A stretch of 64,000 nucleotides of DNA from Microvirga aerophila (GTDB lineage: Bacteria; Pseudomonadota; Alphaproteobacteria; Rhizobiales; Beijerinckiaceae): positions 62,001 through 126,000 of the forward strand of contig NZ_QOIO01000006.1 of assembly GCF_003332305.1 (NCBI RefSeq). Reading direction: 5' to 3'. The notes under the pieces are model-generated. The model searched no databases. It was given only the letters and a program-made list of their open reading frames with translations, and had not been told where the DNA came from. Below, in pieces: positions 25,703 to 34,752 of this stretch (position 1 is its first letter; the number at the start of each line of letters is the position of its first letter). A program made the translations under genes and the position numbers.

Positions 25703-26920
25703 ATGAAGATCGCTTTCGTTCACCAGAACTTTCCGGGGCAGTTCGGACGTCTGGCCCTGGCGCTCGCCAAGGACGGCCACGAGGTCACGGCGATCGGGAT
25801 GGTCAAGACCTGCGCGCTCCCGGGCATCGCCTACCATTCCTACGCGCCCGTTCCAGGGCCCGACGACGCGCAGTTCCAGAACCGGTACTCGCCGGCCATT
25901 CCCCGCATGCGGCGGGCCTACGGCGTTGCCCACAAGGCGCGCCAGCTGGCCGAAAAGGGGTTTCGGCCCGACGTGGTGGTGGTCAATACGGGATGGGGCG
26001 AGAACCTGTTCCTCAAGGATGTGTGGCCCGACGCCCGGCACGTGGCCTATTTCGAATATTATTATGCCGCCAAGGGTCAGGACCTGGATTTCGATCCCGA
26101 ATTCCCGCCTCCCACCGAGGAGACGATCTGGCGGCTGAGGGCCAAGAACGCCATGCAGCTCGGGGCCTTCGATGCGGCTGATCTGGCCGTTGCCCCGACT
26201 CGCTACCAGCAGGGCACCTTCCCGGACTACCTGCGCGACCGAATCGCCGTCATTCACGACGGTATCGACGCCCAGAACCTGAAGCCCAACCCGGACATGT
26301 CGATCCAGCTCGGAAAGGACGGCCTCAAGCTCGACCGCAATACGCCCGTGGTGACCTATGTCACCCGCAACATCGAGCCTATGCGGGGCGCGCACATCGT
26401 CCTTCGCAGCCTGCCGGACATTCTGGACATCGACCTGCGCCTCCAGGTCGTGATCGTGGGCGGGGCCGGCGTGAGCTATTCGGGGAGCGCCCCCAAGGGG
26501 AAATCCTGGCTCGACATCTTCCGCCAGAAGATCAAGCGTCCGGTAGACTGGTCGCGGGTCCATTTCGTCGGGCACCTGCCTTACGACCAGTTCATCAAGG
26601 TCCTGCAGATCTCCTCCGCTCACCTCTACCTGACTTATCCGTTCGTGCTTTCCTGGTCGTTGATCGAGTCCATGGCCTTGGGATGCCGCATCGTGGCCTC
26701 GGACACCGCGCCTGTGCGCGAGGTCATCCAGGACGGGGTGACCGGTCGGCTCTTCCCGTTTTTCGACGAGAAGGCCCTGGCCGAACGGGTGCGGGAAACC
26801 CTGGCCGAGAAGGAGCGCTCCGCCGCCATGGCCGAGGAGGCGCGCAAGTTCGCTCTTGCGCAGTACGATTTCCAGACGGTGTGTTTGCCCCAGTGGCGTG
26901 AATTTCTAGGAATACAATGA
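25703..26920 (+). CDS. family 4 glycosyltransferase
   Basis: 405 residues with a GT-B fold. The N-terminal domain starts M-K-I-A-F-V-H-Q-N-F-P-G-Q-F. The C-terminal domain contains V-I-H-D-G-I-D and the nucleotide-sugar region S-W-S-L-I-E-S-M-A-L-G-C-R-I-V-A-S-D-T. It transfers a sugar from a nucleotide donor to a polysaccharide, lipid or protein acceptor in the cytosol; donor and acceptor are unknown. GGGGGCAGCC before the ATG gives the ribosome site. No other polysaccharide genes surround it, so it is not obviously part of an EPS cluster. Confidence 0.9.
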   Translation: MKIAFVHQNFPGQFGRLALALAKDGHEVTAIGMVKTCALPGIAYHSYAPVPGPDDAQFQNRYSPAIPRMRRAYGVAHKARQLAEKGFRPDVVVVNTGWGENLFLKDVWPDARHVAYFEYYYAAKGQDLDFDPEFPPPTEETIWRLRAKNAMQLGAFDAADLAVAPTRYQQGTFPDYLRDRIAVIHDGIDAQNLKPNPDMSIQLGKDGLKLDRNTPVVTYVTRNIEPMRGAHIVLRSLPDILDIDLRLQVVIVGGAGVSYSGSAPKGKSWLDIFRQKIKRPVDWSRVHFVGHLPYDQFIKVLQISSAHLYLTYPFVLSWSLIESMALGCRIVASDTAPVREVIQDGVTGRLFPFFDEKALAERVRETLAEKERSAAMAEEARKFALAQYDFQTVCLPQWREFLGIQ

Positions 26921-27036
26921 CAGAGGCGGCCCGTTCACAAAGTTTTCGCCGGATGACATCGGGGTGATTGCGGCTCCGCAGCGCATGGGTTAAACGCAGC
27001 AATTAAGAATTGTTGTTCTAAAGGGCATTTTTGAAC

Positions 27037-27330
27037 ATGGCCGATGTAAAACACGCATCCCACGGGGGCTACAGCCCGGACATGGATGGGCGCGCCCACG
27101 AGGCGACCTATCACGGGTTCGTCAAGTTCGCCGAAATCGGCGCCGCCGTCGTCATCTGCCACGTGCTGGCTTTGGCGGTGGGAGGCATCAAGCATGCCTG
27201 GCTGACGGCGATCTTTGGCGTCATCCTGTCCCTCGTGGCGGGCGGCGTCGGGGCTGTCGCGCCGTCCGTCGGCGTGCGTGCTCCGGCGGCGGTGGGCGTC
27301 CTGCTCCTGCTGGCCCTCATCTTCTATTGA
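27037..27330 (+). CDS. aa3-type cytochrome c oxidase subunit IV-like protein
   Basis: 97 residues. A polar N-terminus (M-D-G-R-A-H-E-A-T-Y-H-G-F) leads into three hydrophobic segments. The H-E-A-T-Y start of the helix region is typical of the small alphaproteobacterial aa3 oxidase subunit IV. It lies 67 bases upstream of pntAA, a linkage I recall from other Rhizobiales. Start could be TTG 27031 or ATG 27037; the AAAGGG site fits either. The catalytic oxidase genes are not in this window. A small membrane protein working with the transhydrogenase cannot be excluded. Confidence 0.75.
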   Translation: MADVKHASHGGYSPDMDGRAHEATYHGFVKFAEIGAAVVICHVLALAVGGIKHAWLTAIFGVILSLVAGGVGAVAPSVGVRAPAAVGVLLLLALIFY

Positions 27331-27397
27331 TAAGCTTGCCGACCCGGCTCAAAGTGGAAAGACCCGAAGGCGCTTAAACCCGAACAAGAGGTTGTGG

Positions 27398-28534
27398 ATG
27401 CGGATCGCCGTTCTCTCCGAAACCGACAGAGCGGAGACTCGCGTCGCCGCTACGCCCGACACGGTCAAGAAATACAAGGCTCTCGGCGCCGATGTCGCGG
27501 TCCAGGCCGGCGCCGGCGCCCAGGCGGGCGTTCCCGACCAGGATTTCGAGGCCGCCGGCGCGACGATCGCCGCCAGCGCCGCGGAGGCCCTGCGGGACGC
27601 GGATGTGGTCCTGAAGGTGCGCCGCCCGGCCGAGGGTGAATTGACGGGCGCCAAGTCCGGCGCCCTCGTCATCGCCATCATGGACCCCTACGGCCAGGAA
27701 GCCGCCCTCAAAAGCCTCGCCGACGCGGACGTGGCGGCCTTTGCCATGGAGCTGATGCCCCGCATCACCCGGGCCCAGGTCATGGACGTGCTCTCCTCCC
27801 AGGCCAATCTGGCCGGCTACCGCGCTGTGATCGACGCCGTGGCCGAGTATGGCCGCGCCATGCCCATGATGATGACCGCAGCCGGCACCGTGCCGGCCGC
27901 CCGCGTCTTTGTCATGGGAGCGGGCGTTGCAGGCCTGCAGGCCATCGCCACCGCCCGCCGCCTCGGCGCGGTCGTCACCGCCACCGACGTTCGCCCCGCC
28001 GCCAAGGAACAGGTGGAAAGCCTCGGCGGCAAGTTCGTGGCCGTCGAGGACGAGGAGTTCAAGCAGGCGGAGACCGCCGGCGGCTACGCCAAGGAAATGT
28101 CGGCGGAGTACCGCGCCAAGCAGGCGGAGCTCGTGGCCTCCCACATCGCCAAGCAGGACATCGTCATCACCACGGCGCTCATCCCCGGCCGTCCGGCTCC
28201 CAAGCTGGTGACCCGCGAGATGGTGGAATCCATGAAGCCCGGATCGGTGATCGTGGATCTGGCCGTCGAGCGCGGCGGCAATTGCGAGGTTGCGCAACCG
28301 GGCCAGGTGGTCGACCACAACGGCGTGAAGATCGTCGGGCACCTCAACGTGCCGGGCCGGCTCGCGGCGACCGCGTCCAGCCTCTACGCGAAGAACCTCT
28401 ACGCCTTCGTCGAGACGCTGGTCGACAAGGAAACCAAGACGCTCGCCGTGAAATGGGACGATGAACTGGTGAAGGCCACCTGCCTGACGCGACAGGGCGC
28501 CATCGTTCACACGGCCTTCCAGCCGACGGTTTGA
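27398..28534 (+). CDS. pntAA: NAD(P) transhydrogenase subunit alpha, part 1 (NAD-binding domain I)
   Basis: 378 residues making up the soluble NAD(H)-binding domain of proton-translocating transhydrogenase, which uses the proton gradient to reduce NADP from NADH. Seen: M-R-I-A-V at the start, the Rossmann motif V-M-G-A-G-V-A-G-L-Q-A, and the domain I loop V-I-V-D-L-A-V-E-R-G-G-N. AAGAGG precedes ATG 27398. As in Rhodospirillum, the alpha chain is split: this gene, then the 144-residue membrane part 16 bases downstream, then pntB 5 bases further. Confidence 0.95.
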   Translation: MRIAVLSETDRAETRVAATPDTVKKYKALGADVAVQAGAGAQAGVPDQDFEAAGATIAASAAEALRDADVVLKVRRPAEGELTGAKSGALVIAIMDPYGQEAALKSLADADVAAFAMELMPRITRAQVMDVLSSQANLAGYRAVIDAVAEYGRAMPMMMTAAGTVPAARVFVMGAGVAGLQAIATARRLGAVVTATDVRPAAKEQVESLGGKFVAVEDEEFKQAETAGGYAKEMSAEYRAKQAELVASHIAKQDIVITTALIPGRPAPKLVTREMVESMKPGSVIVDLAVERGGNCEVAQPGQVVDHNGVKIVGHLNVPGRLAATASSLYAKNLYAFVETLVDKETKTLAVKWDDELVKATCLTRQGAIVHTAFQPTV

Positions 28535-28549
28535 GACAGGGGGACAATC

Positions 28550-28984
28550 ATGGCACTCACGCCCGAACAGGCCGTCGAGCAATCCCGAGCCGCGGCGGAC
28601 GCCGCCCAGCGGGCGGCCGAAACGGCCCAGGCCATCGCCGACCAGGTGGCGGTCGCCGCCTCAGCGGTCACCCATGGGGCGGTCGATCCGACCGTGTTCC
28701 GCCTCGCCATCTTCGTGCTGGCGATCTTCGTCGGCTACTACGTGGTCTGGCAGGTGACGCCGGCCCTGCACACGCCCCTGATGTCGGTCACCAACGCGAT
28801 CTCGTCGGTGATCGTGGTGGGCGCGCTCCTGGCGGTGGGCGTCGACGTGGCCCCGGCCTTCGACGATGGGTCGGTCTGGTCGCGGGCGCTCGGCTTCGTG
28901 GGCCTGATCCTCGCCTCCATCAACATCTTCGGCGGCTTCCTGGTGACCCAGCGCATGCTCGCCATGTACCGCAAGAAGGGTTGA
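28550..28984 (+). CDS. pntAB: NAD(P) transhydrogenase subunit alpha, part 2 (membrane domain)
   Basis: 144 residues. An Ala-rich N-terminal helix (about residues 1-40) is followed by four hydrophobic segments, with [12 protein letters not shown] (about 79-90) typical of the proton-channel domain II. The N-terminal extension is longer than in many PntAB (about 100 residues) and looks like a coiled linker. It forms the inner-membrane channel together with PntB. Confidence 0.93.
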   Translation: MALTPEQAVEQSRAAADAAQRAAETAQAIADQVAVAASAVTHGAVDPTVFRLAIFVLAIFVGYYVVWQVTPALHTPLMSVTNAISSVIVVGALLAVGVDVAPAFDDGSVWSRALGFVGLILASINIFGGFLVTQRMLAMYRKKG

Positions 28985-28988
28985 GGCC

Positions 28989-30386
28989 ATGTCGGCGAAC
29001 CTAGCCTCGATCCTCTACCTCGTCTCCGGCGTCCTGTTCATCCTGGCCCTGCGCGGCCTGTCCCACCCGACCACCTCCCGGCAGGGCAACCTGTACGGCA
29101 TGGTCGGCATGGGGATCGCGATCCTCACCACCCTGATGATCCAGCCGCCGACCGGCTTCGGCGGCTGGATCCTGGTGATCCTCGGCCTTGGCATCGGCGG
29201 CGGCGTGGGCGCGGTGATCGCCAAGCGCGTGCCGATGACCGCGATGCCGCAGCTGGTGGCGGCCTTCCACTCGCTGGTGGGCCTCGCGGCGGTTCTGGTG
29301 GCCGCGGGCGCGCTCTACGCGCCACAGGCCTTCGGCATCGGCACCGTGGGCACCATCCATGGCGGCTCCCTGTTCGAGATGGCGCTCGGCGCCGCCATCG
29401 GCGCCATCACGTTCACCGGCTCGGTGATCGCGTTCCTGAAGCTCGATGGGCGCATGTCCGGCAAGCCGATCATGCTGCCGCAGCGTCACCTGCTCAATAT
29501 CGGCCTCGGTCTGCTGCTGCTGGTGCTGCTCGTCGCCTTCATCCGCACCGAGAGCTACGCGGCCTTCTGGCTGATCGTGCTGGTGTCGTTCGTGCTCGGC
29601 GTCACGCTGATCATCCCCATCGGCGGCGCGGACATGCCGGTGGTGGTGTCGATGCTCAACTCCTATTCGGGTTGGGCGGCCGCCGGCATCGGCTTCACGT
29701 TGGGCAACCTCGCGCTGATCATCACCGGCGCCCTGGTCGGCTCCTCGGGCGCGATCCTGTCCTACATCATGTGCAAGGGCATGAACCGCAGCTTCATCTC
29801 GGTCATCCTGGGCGGCTTCGGCGGGGATACGTCGGGTGGTGCTGCAGGCGCGGTCGAGACCCGTCCGGTGAAGCACGGCTCGGCGGACGATGCGGCCTTC
29901 ATCATGAAGAACGCCTCCAAGGTCATCATCGTGCCCGGCTACGGCATGGCGGTGGCGCAGGCGCAGCACGCCCTTCGCGAGATGGCGGACGTTCTCAAGG
30001 GCGAAGGCGTCGAGGTGAAGTACGCCATCCATCCGGTGGCGGGGCGCATGCCCGGCCACATGAACGTGCTGCTGGCCGAAGCCAGCGTGCCCTACGACGA
30101 GGTGTTCGAGCTCGAGGATATCAACGGCGAATTCGCGCAGGCCGACGTGGCCTTCGTGATCGGCGCCAACGACGTCACCAACCCGGCCGCCAAGACCGAT
30201 CCGCAATCGCCGATCTTCGGCATGCCGATCCTCGACGTGGAGCGGGCCAAGACGGTGCTGTTCATCAAGCGCGGCATGGGCTCCGGCTATGCGGGCGTCG
30301 AGAACGAGCTGTTCTTCAAGGACAACACCATGATGCTCTTCGGAGACGCCAAGAAGATGGTGGACGAAATCCTCAAAAATCTCTGA
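28989..30386 (+). CDS. pntB: NAD(P) transhydrogenase subunit beta
   Basis: 465 residues. Eight or nine membrane helices in the first 280 residues are followed by the NADP(H)-binding domain III, with I-I-V-P-G-Y-G-M-A-V-A-Q-A-Q, Y-A-I-H-P-V-A-G-R-M-P-G-H-M-N-V and G-A-N-D-V-T-N-P-A. It completes the transhydrogenase. A terminator hairpin follows at 30410. The operon therefore runs from the cox IV gene or pntAA to pntB. Confidence 0.96.
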   Translation: MSANLASILYLVSGVLFILALRGLSHPTTSRQGNLYGMVGMGIAILTTLMIQPPTGFGGWILVILGLGIGGGVGAVIAKRVPMTAMPQLVAAFHSLVGLAAVLVAAGALYAPQAFGIGTVGTIHGGSLFEMALGAAIGAITFTGSVIAFLKLDGRMSGKPIMLPQRHLLNIGLGLLLLVLLVAFIRTESYAAFWLIVLVSFVLGVTLIIPIGGADMPVVVSMLNSYSGWAAAGIGFTLGNLALIITGALVGSSGAILSYIMCKGMNRSFISVILGGFGGDTSGGAAGAVETRPVKHGSADDAAFIMKNASKVIIVPGYGMAVAQAQHALREMADVLKGEGVEVKYAIHPVAGRMPGHMNVLLAEASVPYDEVFELEDINGEFAQADVAFVIGANDVTNPAAKTDPQSPIFGMPILDVERAKTVLFIKRGMGSGYAGVENELFFKDNTMMLFGDAKKMVDEILKNL

Positions 30387-30409
30387 GCCGTCCAAAACGG
30401 GATGATGCG

Positions 30410-30438
30410 ATAAGGCCGGTTCGACCCGGCCTTATTTT
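30410..30438 (+). terminator. rho-independent terminator after pntB
   Basis: Perfect 10-bp stem ATAAGGCCGG / CCGGCCTTAT with a six-base loop and a short TTT tail. Confidence 0.85.
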
Positions 30439-30452
30439 ATGAAGGCGGGGAT

Positions 30453-30929
30453 ATGACCATTAAGTTGCGGACGGCGCTTTCATCCGACCGGGATGCGGTC
30501 ATCGAGCTGATCCACCGGCTCAATGTCTACGAGGCCGACCTCACGGGCGACCGTCGCCGGGATTATGGCGGCGCGATCGGCTATTACGATGAACTGCTCC
30601 AACGCCTCGCCAAGCGTCAGGGCCGGATCGTGCTCGCGGTCGAGGACGGGGTCGTCGTGGCGGCCATGGGGTACTCGCTCGATGAGGATGCGGCCTATGT
30701 CACCAATGACGTGCGCCGCCACGGCACCGTCACGGATCTGATCGTCCACGAGGAATGGCGCGGGCGCGGCATTGGCCAGTTGCTCCTGGCGGAGGCCGAG
30801 CGCCTGACCCGGGAGGCGGGCCTGAAGCGCCTCATGATCGGGGCGCTGGCGGCCAACGAGCCGGCCTGCCGGATCTACGGCAAGTTCGGCTTCGAGCCCT
30901 ACGTGTCGATCATGGTGAAGGAACTGTGA
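30453..30929 (+). CDS. GNAT-family N-acetyltransferase
   Basis: 158 residues. The acetyl-CoA pyrophosphate loop is in W-R-G-R-G-I-G-Q-L-L-L (about residues 104-114), preceded by the strand T-V-T-D-L-I-V-H-E. The C-terminal A-N-E-P-A-C-R-I-Y-G-K-F-G-F-E is the usual motif B. Substrate unknown; closest in feel to the small amino-acid or aminoglycoside-type GNATs. It starts just after the pntB terminator, so it needs its own promoter or read-through. Confidence 0.88.
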   Translation: MTIKLRTALSSDRDAVIELIHRLNVYEADLTGDRRRDYGGAIGYYDELLQRLAKRQGRIVLAVEDGVVVAAMGYSLDEDAAYVTNDVRRHGTVTDLIVHEEWRGRGIGQLLLAEAERLTREAGLKRLMIGALAANEPACRIYGKFGFEPYVSIMVKEL

Positions 30930-31011
30930 GAAACCTTACTTAAGCCGACATTGCGAAGCCGCGCCGGATGGAACTATGTTTCAAATTAGCTCCAGCGACA
31001 GAGAGGCTCGC

Positions 31012-31506
31012 ATGATCGGGACTAATCGAAGTTTCAGGCTTATGGCCTGTATCGCCCTAATCGCATCGTTTGCGTGGGGACCATCGATCGCGCAAACGGG
31101 AAGCGGTGCCTCGTCTCGGGCGGCAACGGACGAACGGGTCCGAGAATTGCTGGACTTGGCTCTGCGAAACATCTCGCGCGCCCGATGCGACGGCGACACG
31201 CCTTGCAAGCCCGCCACGGCAGCTGAATTACGGTCTCCTCCGTTGCCTATGGAGCATGCCCGAAGGGCTGTGCAGACGGGCGTCTTATCAGCTGTTGCGG
31301 AAAGATGCGGTTTCGGCTCCGATCAGAAACTCTTCCGTGCCATGATGGCTCACTTCCGCCATTCCGTCGGCCTCAGTGAGCGCCAGCTCGTCATACTAGC
31401 CTTGATGCACGGGATAGAGTTGGGGTCTTCCTCAAGAAACCTGCCGCAGGATGCCTGCACGCCGGAAATCAGAGAATTGCTTTCCAAGAGCCTCAAGAGA
31501 TCTTGA
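31012..31506 (+). CDS. secreted orphan protein, cysteine-containing
   Basis: 164 residues from ATG 31012 with GAGAGG five bases upstream. A signal peptide (R-L-M-A-C-I-A-L-I-A-S-F-A-W-G, cleavage near S-I-A-Q) leads a mainly helical mature part with four Cys (R-A-R-C-D, T-P-C-K, E-R-C-G, D-A-C-T), enough for two disulfides. I do not recognise the family. The coding sequence has more A/T at third positions than its neighbours, which may mean recent acquisition. It is flanked by GNAT and a converging TPR lipoprotein gene, and no operon partner is evident. Confidence 0.6.
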   Translation: MIGTNRSFRLMACIALIASFAWGPSIAQTGSGASSRAATDERVRELLDLALRNISRARCDGDTPCKPATAAELRSPPLPMEHARRAVQTGVLSAVAERCGFGSDQKLFRAMMAHFRHSVGLSERQLVILALMHGIELGSSSRNLPQDACTPEIRELLSKSLKRS

Positions 31507-31645
31507 GGGCTCGGCCACAAGGAACGCGCCGTCCTTCACAGTCTTCTGTAAGTTCGGAATCTAGGGCCAGAGCGCGGCGCATTCGCCTGGAATAAGGGTC
31601 CGCGATATACGCGAACCCCCTCACGCCCGAAGCCTTAGATCTGCC

Positions 31646-32515
31646 TCAGCGGAACAGGCCCGCCACGCCGCCACCGCCGCCTTGGACACGCGACTGACCC
31701 TGACGGGCGGTGGCGTTGGCGTTGTCGATGGAGAGGGCGCGTTGGAAGCTTTCCACCGCCTGCGGCCGGTCGCCCTTGCGCTCGAAGGCAACGCCGCGCC
31801 AGGCCCAGGAATCGGCGTCCTGCGGGTTGACGTTGAGGGCCGCGTTGAAATCCTCGATCGCCTTGTCGAACTGGCCTGTCGCCACGAGGCTCTGGCCGCG
31901 GGCCGCATAGGGCGCGCCCACGAAGGGATTGCGGTCGATGGTGGCGTCGAAGTCGAGGATCGCCTGGGGGTGCTGGCCCTGGCGCTGATAGAGCAGGCCG
32001 CGGGCATGAAGGGCCTCGGCGGATTCCGGCAGGAGACGGATCGCCACCGACAGGTCGTTGAGGGCTTCCTGATACTGGTTCTGCGCGCGCAGCAGGTTGC
32101 CGCGACCGATATAGGCAGGTCCGTAATTCGGGTCGGCCTGGATGGCGCGGCTGAAATCGGCCAGGGCCTGCTCGTTGCGGTTGGTCTGGCGGAAGGCCAG
32201 CGCCCGGTTGGTATAGGCCGGGGCGTAGTTCTGGTCGATCTGCACCGCCTTATTGAAATCGGTGATCGCGTCGCTGTAGCGGCCGACGCGGGCATAGGCA
32301 GCGCCGCGGGTGTTGTAGGCGCTCGGATCACTCGGGTTGCGCTGGATCACGTCCGTCAGGGAGGCGATGTTCACGCTGCTCGTGCCCTGCGTGTCCTCTT
32401 CCACCACGGCGATCCGCTGGGCGACCCCGCGGCTCGTGGTCTCGCAACCGGCAAGGCCGAGGGCCAGAAGGGTGAGGCTCAGAGGGGCAAAACGGCGAAT
32501 CGATGGGGCGAACAC
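31646..32515 (-). CDS. TPR-repeat lipoprotein (NlpI-like)
   Basis: 289 residues. The lipobox is L-G-L-A-G-C with the acylated Cys at residue 24, then about six TPR units from residue 60 to 275 (for example A-Y-N-T-R-G-A-A-Y and A-Y-T-N-R-A-L-A-F). I start it at GTG 32515 because GGAG lies six bases upstream and a clean lipoprotein signal results; TTG 32527 is the alternative. Likely an envelope adaptor protein; NlpI in E. coli recruits proteases and peptidoglycan enzymes, but orthology is not proven. The C-terminus is Gly-rich. Confidence 0.85.
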   Translation of the reverse strand: MFAPSIRRFAPLSLTLLALGLAGCETTSRGVAQRIAVVEEDTQGTSSVNIASLTDVIQRNPSDPSAYNTRGAAYARVGRYSDAITDFNKAVQIDQNYAPAYTNRALAFRQTNRNEQALADFSRAIQADPNYGPAYIGRGNLLRAQNQYQEALNDLSVAIRLLPESAEALHARGLLYQRQGQHPQAILDFDATIDRNPFVGAPYAARGQSLVATGQFDKAIEDFNAALNVNPQDADSWAWRGVAFERKGDRPQAVESFQRALSIDNANATARQGQSRVQGGGGGVAGLFR

Positions 32516-32599
32516 CTTCGTCTCCAATTTTCAGGGGAAAGGCCACTCTGCCGAGAAAACCTTAACAGCCGCAAAACGGGTGGCCAAAAGAGGCCCACA

Positions 32600-32636
32600 A
32601 ATGCAAACAGCGCCCCGCTTGCGCGGACGGGCGCTG
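32600..32636 (-). terminator. probable rpsU terminator
   Basis: On the minus strand CAGCGCCC and GGGCGCTG pair (32608-32636) around a 13-base loop, followed by TTTGCATTT, 38 bases after the rpsU stop. Confidence 0.6.
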
Positions 32637-32674
32637 AATTCACAACCGATAGACCAAGCCTGAGCTCGGTAAGC

Positions 32675-32914
32675 TTAGCGCGTCGCCGTCGTCGGACGGG
32701 GCTTCGAAGGCAGCAGGCCTTCGCGCTGCATGCGCTTACGGATCAGCTTGCGGGCGCGACGGACGGCCTCGGCCTTTTCACGGGCCTTCTTCTCAGAGGG
32801 CTTCTCGTAATGGCCGCGAAGCTTCATCTCGCGGAAGATGCCCTCACGCTGCATCTTCTTCTTGAGAGCGCGGAGCGCCTGGTCGACATTGTTATCCCGG
32901 ACAAGAACCTGCAC
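32675..32914 (-). CDS. rpsU: 30S ribosomal protein S21
   Basis: 79 residues. The core [19 protein letters not shown] is followed by the strongly basic [12 protein letters not shown]21 helps 30S subunits engage mRNA leaders. GTG 32914 is the start: GAGGAA lies six bases upstream and homologues begin with the Q-V-L-V-R segment. The upstream frame to 32959 is not conserved. The tail P-R-P-T-T-A-T-R is longer than in E. coli (71 residues), as in other Rhizobiales. Confidence 0.95.
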   Translation of the reverse strand: MQVLVRDNNVDQALRALKKKMQREGIFREMKLRGHYEKPSEKKAREKAEAVRRARKLIRKRMQREGLLPSKPRPTTATR

Positions 32915-33082
32915 GCGAATTCCTCGTATTGATCCGTTTCGATTGTGACAAAAAAACAAAGGAGGCGCGTCATGCGCACCTCTATCTGGCCGGCGGGATT
33001 ATCAGAAGAAGCCTCGATTGTCCAGGCTTGGTTCCGACAAAAGCGCCGCTCGTCTAAGGCAACTGCCGAGTTTTGAAAAGGT

Positions 33083-34162
33083 TCAGGTTGTCTCGGCGAA
33101 AATTCGCGTCACATGGCCCATCTTGCGGCCCGCGCGGGCTTCCGCCTTTCCGTAGAGGTGCAGATGGGCGCCTGGCTCCGTCAGAATGCGCTCCCAGGCA
33201 TCGACATCATGGTCGATCAGGTTCTGCATCTCGACCCGGCCGAGCCGCCGGGTCTCGCCCAGGGGCCAACCGCAGACCGCCCTGACATGCTGCTCGAACT
33301 GCGACGTGGCCGCGCCGCCCAGCGTCCAATGGCCTGAATTGTGGACCCGAGGAGCGATCTCGTTCACCACCAGGCGCTCGCCGCCGTCGCCGGTCACGAG
33401 GAACATCTCGACTGCCAGAACCCCCACATAGTCCAGGGCGTCGGCGATGGCTCGGGCAATGTCCACGGCCTGCTGCTCGGTCCGGGCGGACACGCCTGCC
33501 GGAACCCGCGTGATGTCGAGGATGTGGTTGCGATGCTCGTTGGCGCACAGATCGTAAGCTGCGAAGTCCCCCGACGCCGTGCGGGCGGCCACCACCGAGG
33601 CCTCGCGCTCGAACGGCACGAAACCCTCGAGAATGGAGGGCGCCGACCCGACAGCCCGCCAGGCCTCGCCTGGCTCCGTCTCCGGACGGATCATCGCCTG
33701 GCCCTTGCCGTCGTAGCCGAACCGGCGGGTCTTGAGCACGCAGGGCCGGCCGATGCGGCTCAAGGCTTCATCGAGCTCGGCCTCGTTCGCGACAGCCGCA
33801 AAGGGCGCAACCGGGATGCCGAGATCGGCGATGAAGCTTTTCTCCACGAGCCGGTCCTGGGCCACAGCGAGCGCCCGGGCGTTCGGGGCAAGCTGTGTGT
33901 GGGCGCTCAAGGTCGCGGCGGTGGCGCTCGGCACGTTCTCGAATTCATAGGTGACCGCGTCCACCGCCTTGGCGAAGCGGATCAGGGCGGCCTCGTCCTC
34001 GTAGGCCGCCAGCGTGTGCTCCGCCGCCACGTCAAAGGCGGGGCTGCCGGCGTCCGGCGAGTAGATGTGTGTGCGCAGACCGAGCTGCGCCGCCGCCATG
34101 GCGATCATCCGCCCAAGCTGGCCGCCGCCGAGGATGCCGAGGGTGCTGCCGGGGCGAATCAT
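33083..34162 (-). CDS. purK: N5-carboxyaminoimidazole ribonucleotide synthase
   Basis: ATP-grasp enzyme of purine synthesis that carboxylates AIR with bicarbonate and ATP to N5-CAIR. 359 residues: N-terminal G-I-L-G-G-G-Q-L-G-R-M, central A-F-A-A-V, K-T-R-R-F-G-Y-D-G-K-G-Q and the C-terminal E-M-F, N-E-I-A-P-R-V-H-N-S-G-H-W-T motifs. It lies six bases after the purE stop, so the two are one operon and pass the unstable intermediate on directly. Confidence 0.96.
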   Translation of the reverse strand: MIRPGSTLGILGGGQLGRMIAMAAAQLGLRTHIYSPDAGSPAFDVAAEHTLAAYEDEAALIRFAKAVDAVTYEFENVPSATAATLSAHTQLAPNARALAVAQDRLVEKSFIADLGIPVAPFAAVANEAELDEALSRIGRPCVLKTRRFGYDGKGQAMIRPETEPGEAWRAVGSAPSILEGFVPFEREASVVAARTASGDFAAYDLCANEHRNHILDITRVPAGVSARTEQQAVDIARAIADALDYVGVLAVEMFLVTGDGGERLVVNEIAPRVHNSGHWTLGGAATSQFEQHVRAVCGWPLGETRRLGRVEMQNLIDHDVDAWERILTEPGAHLHLYGKAEARAGRKMGHVTRIFAETT

Positions 34163-34168
34163 GGGGGT

Positions 34169-34660
34169 CTAGCTTTCGTTGGAGGGGCGCTCGGCGACGC
34201 TCTCGCTCTGCCGGGTCCGCCAGTTGTCCAGGCGGGTGCTCAGGGCCTCGTCGTGGAGCGCCAGGACCGCCGCCGCCAGGAGAGCCGCGTTCACGGCTCC
34301 GGCCCGGCCGATCGCCAGGGTGCCAACCGGAATGCCGGCCGGCATCTGCACGATGGACAGCAGGCTGTCCTGGCCCGAGAGGGCTTTCGATTCCACCGGC
34401 ACGCCAAAGACCGGCAGCGGCGTCATGGCGGCCGTCATGCCGGGCAGATGCGCCGCGCCGCCCGCGCCCGCGATGATGATCTTGAATCCGTCCGCCTTGG
34501 CGGACTTGGCGAAGCTGACGAGGCGATCCGGCGTGCGGTGGGCGGAGACGATGCGGGCGTCGAAGGCGATGCCCAAAGCCTCCAGGGTCTCGGCCGCATG
34601 GCGCATGGTCGCCCAGTCGGACTGGCTGCCCATGATGATGGCAACGGGGGCTCCCGCCAT
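34169..34660 (-). CDS. purE: N5-carboxyaminoimidazole ribonucleotide mutase
   Basis: It converts N5-CAIR to CAIR, the step after PurK. 163 residues with I-I-M-G-S-Q-S-D-W near the start, S-A-H-R-T-P holding the catalytic His, [12 protein letters not shown] and [10 protein letters not shown]. Length and motifs are those of the class I mutase. The start at 34660 agrees with homologues; the frame continues to 34720 without conserved sequence. Confidence 0.96.
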   Translation of the reverse strand: MAGAPVAIIMGSQSDWATMRHAAETLEALGIAFDARIVSAHRTPDRLVSFAKSAKADGFKIIIAGAGGAAHLPGMTAAMTPLPVFGVPVESKALSGQDSLLSIVQMPAGIPVGTLAIGRAGAVNAALLAAAVLALHDEALSTRLDNWRTRQSESVAERPSNES

Positions 34661-34752
34661 GATGTCGCTCCGGCTGACGGCCTCTGGATAATGGCGGAAT
34701 AGCGAAGGCTTCTCGGCCAAGCAAGGCCGGGAGCGCGCAGCCCTGACAATTC

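Noticed and set aside
27001-27036. FNR/FixK box upstream of the oxidase-like gene
   Set aside because: The CAATT-AAG-AATTG palindrome there does not fit TTGAT-N4-ATCAA.
29001-30395. A 464-codon frame antisense to pntB
   Set aside because: His/Asp/Glu-rich composition is typical of the complement of a membrane-protein gene; pntB is complete and certain.
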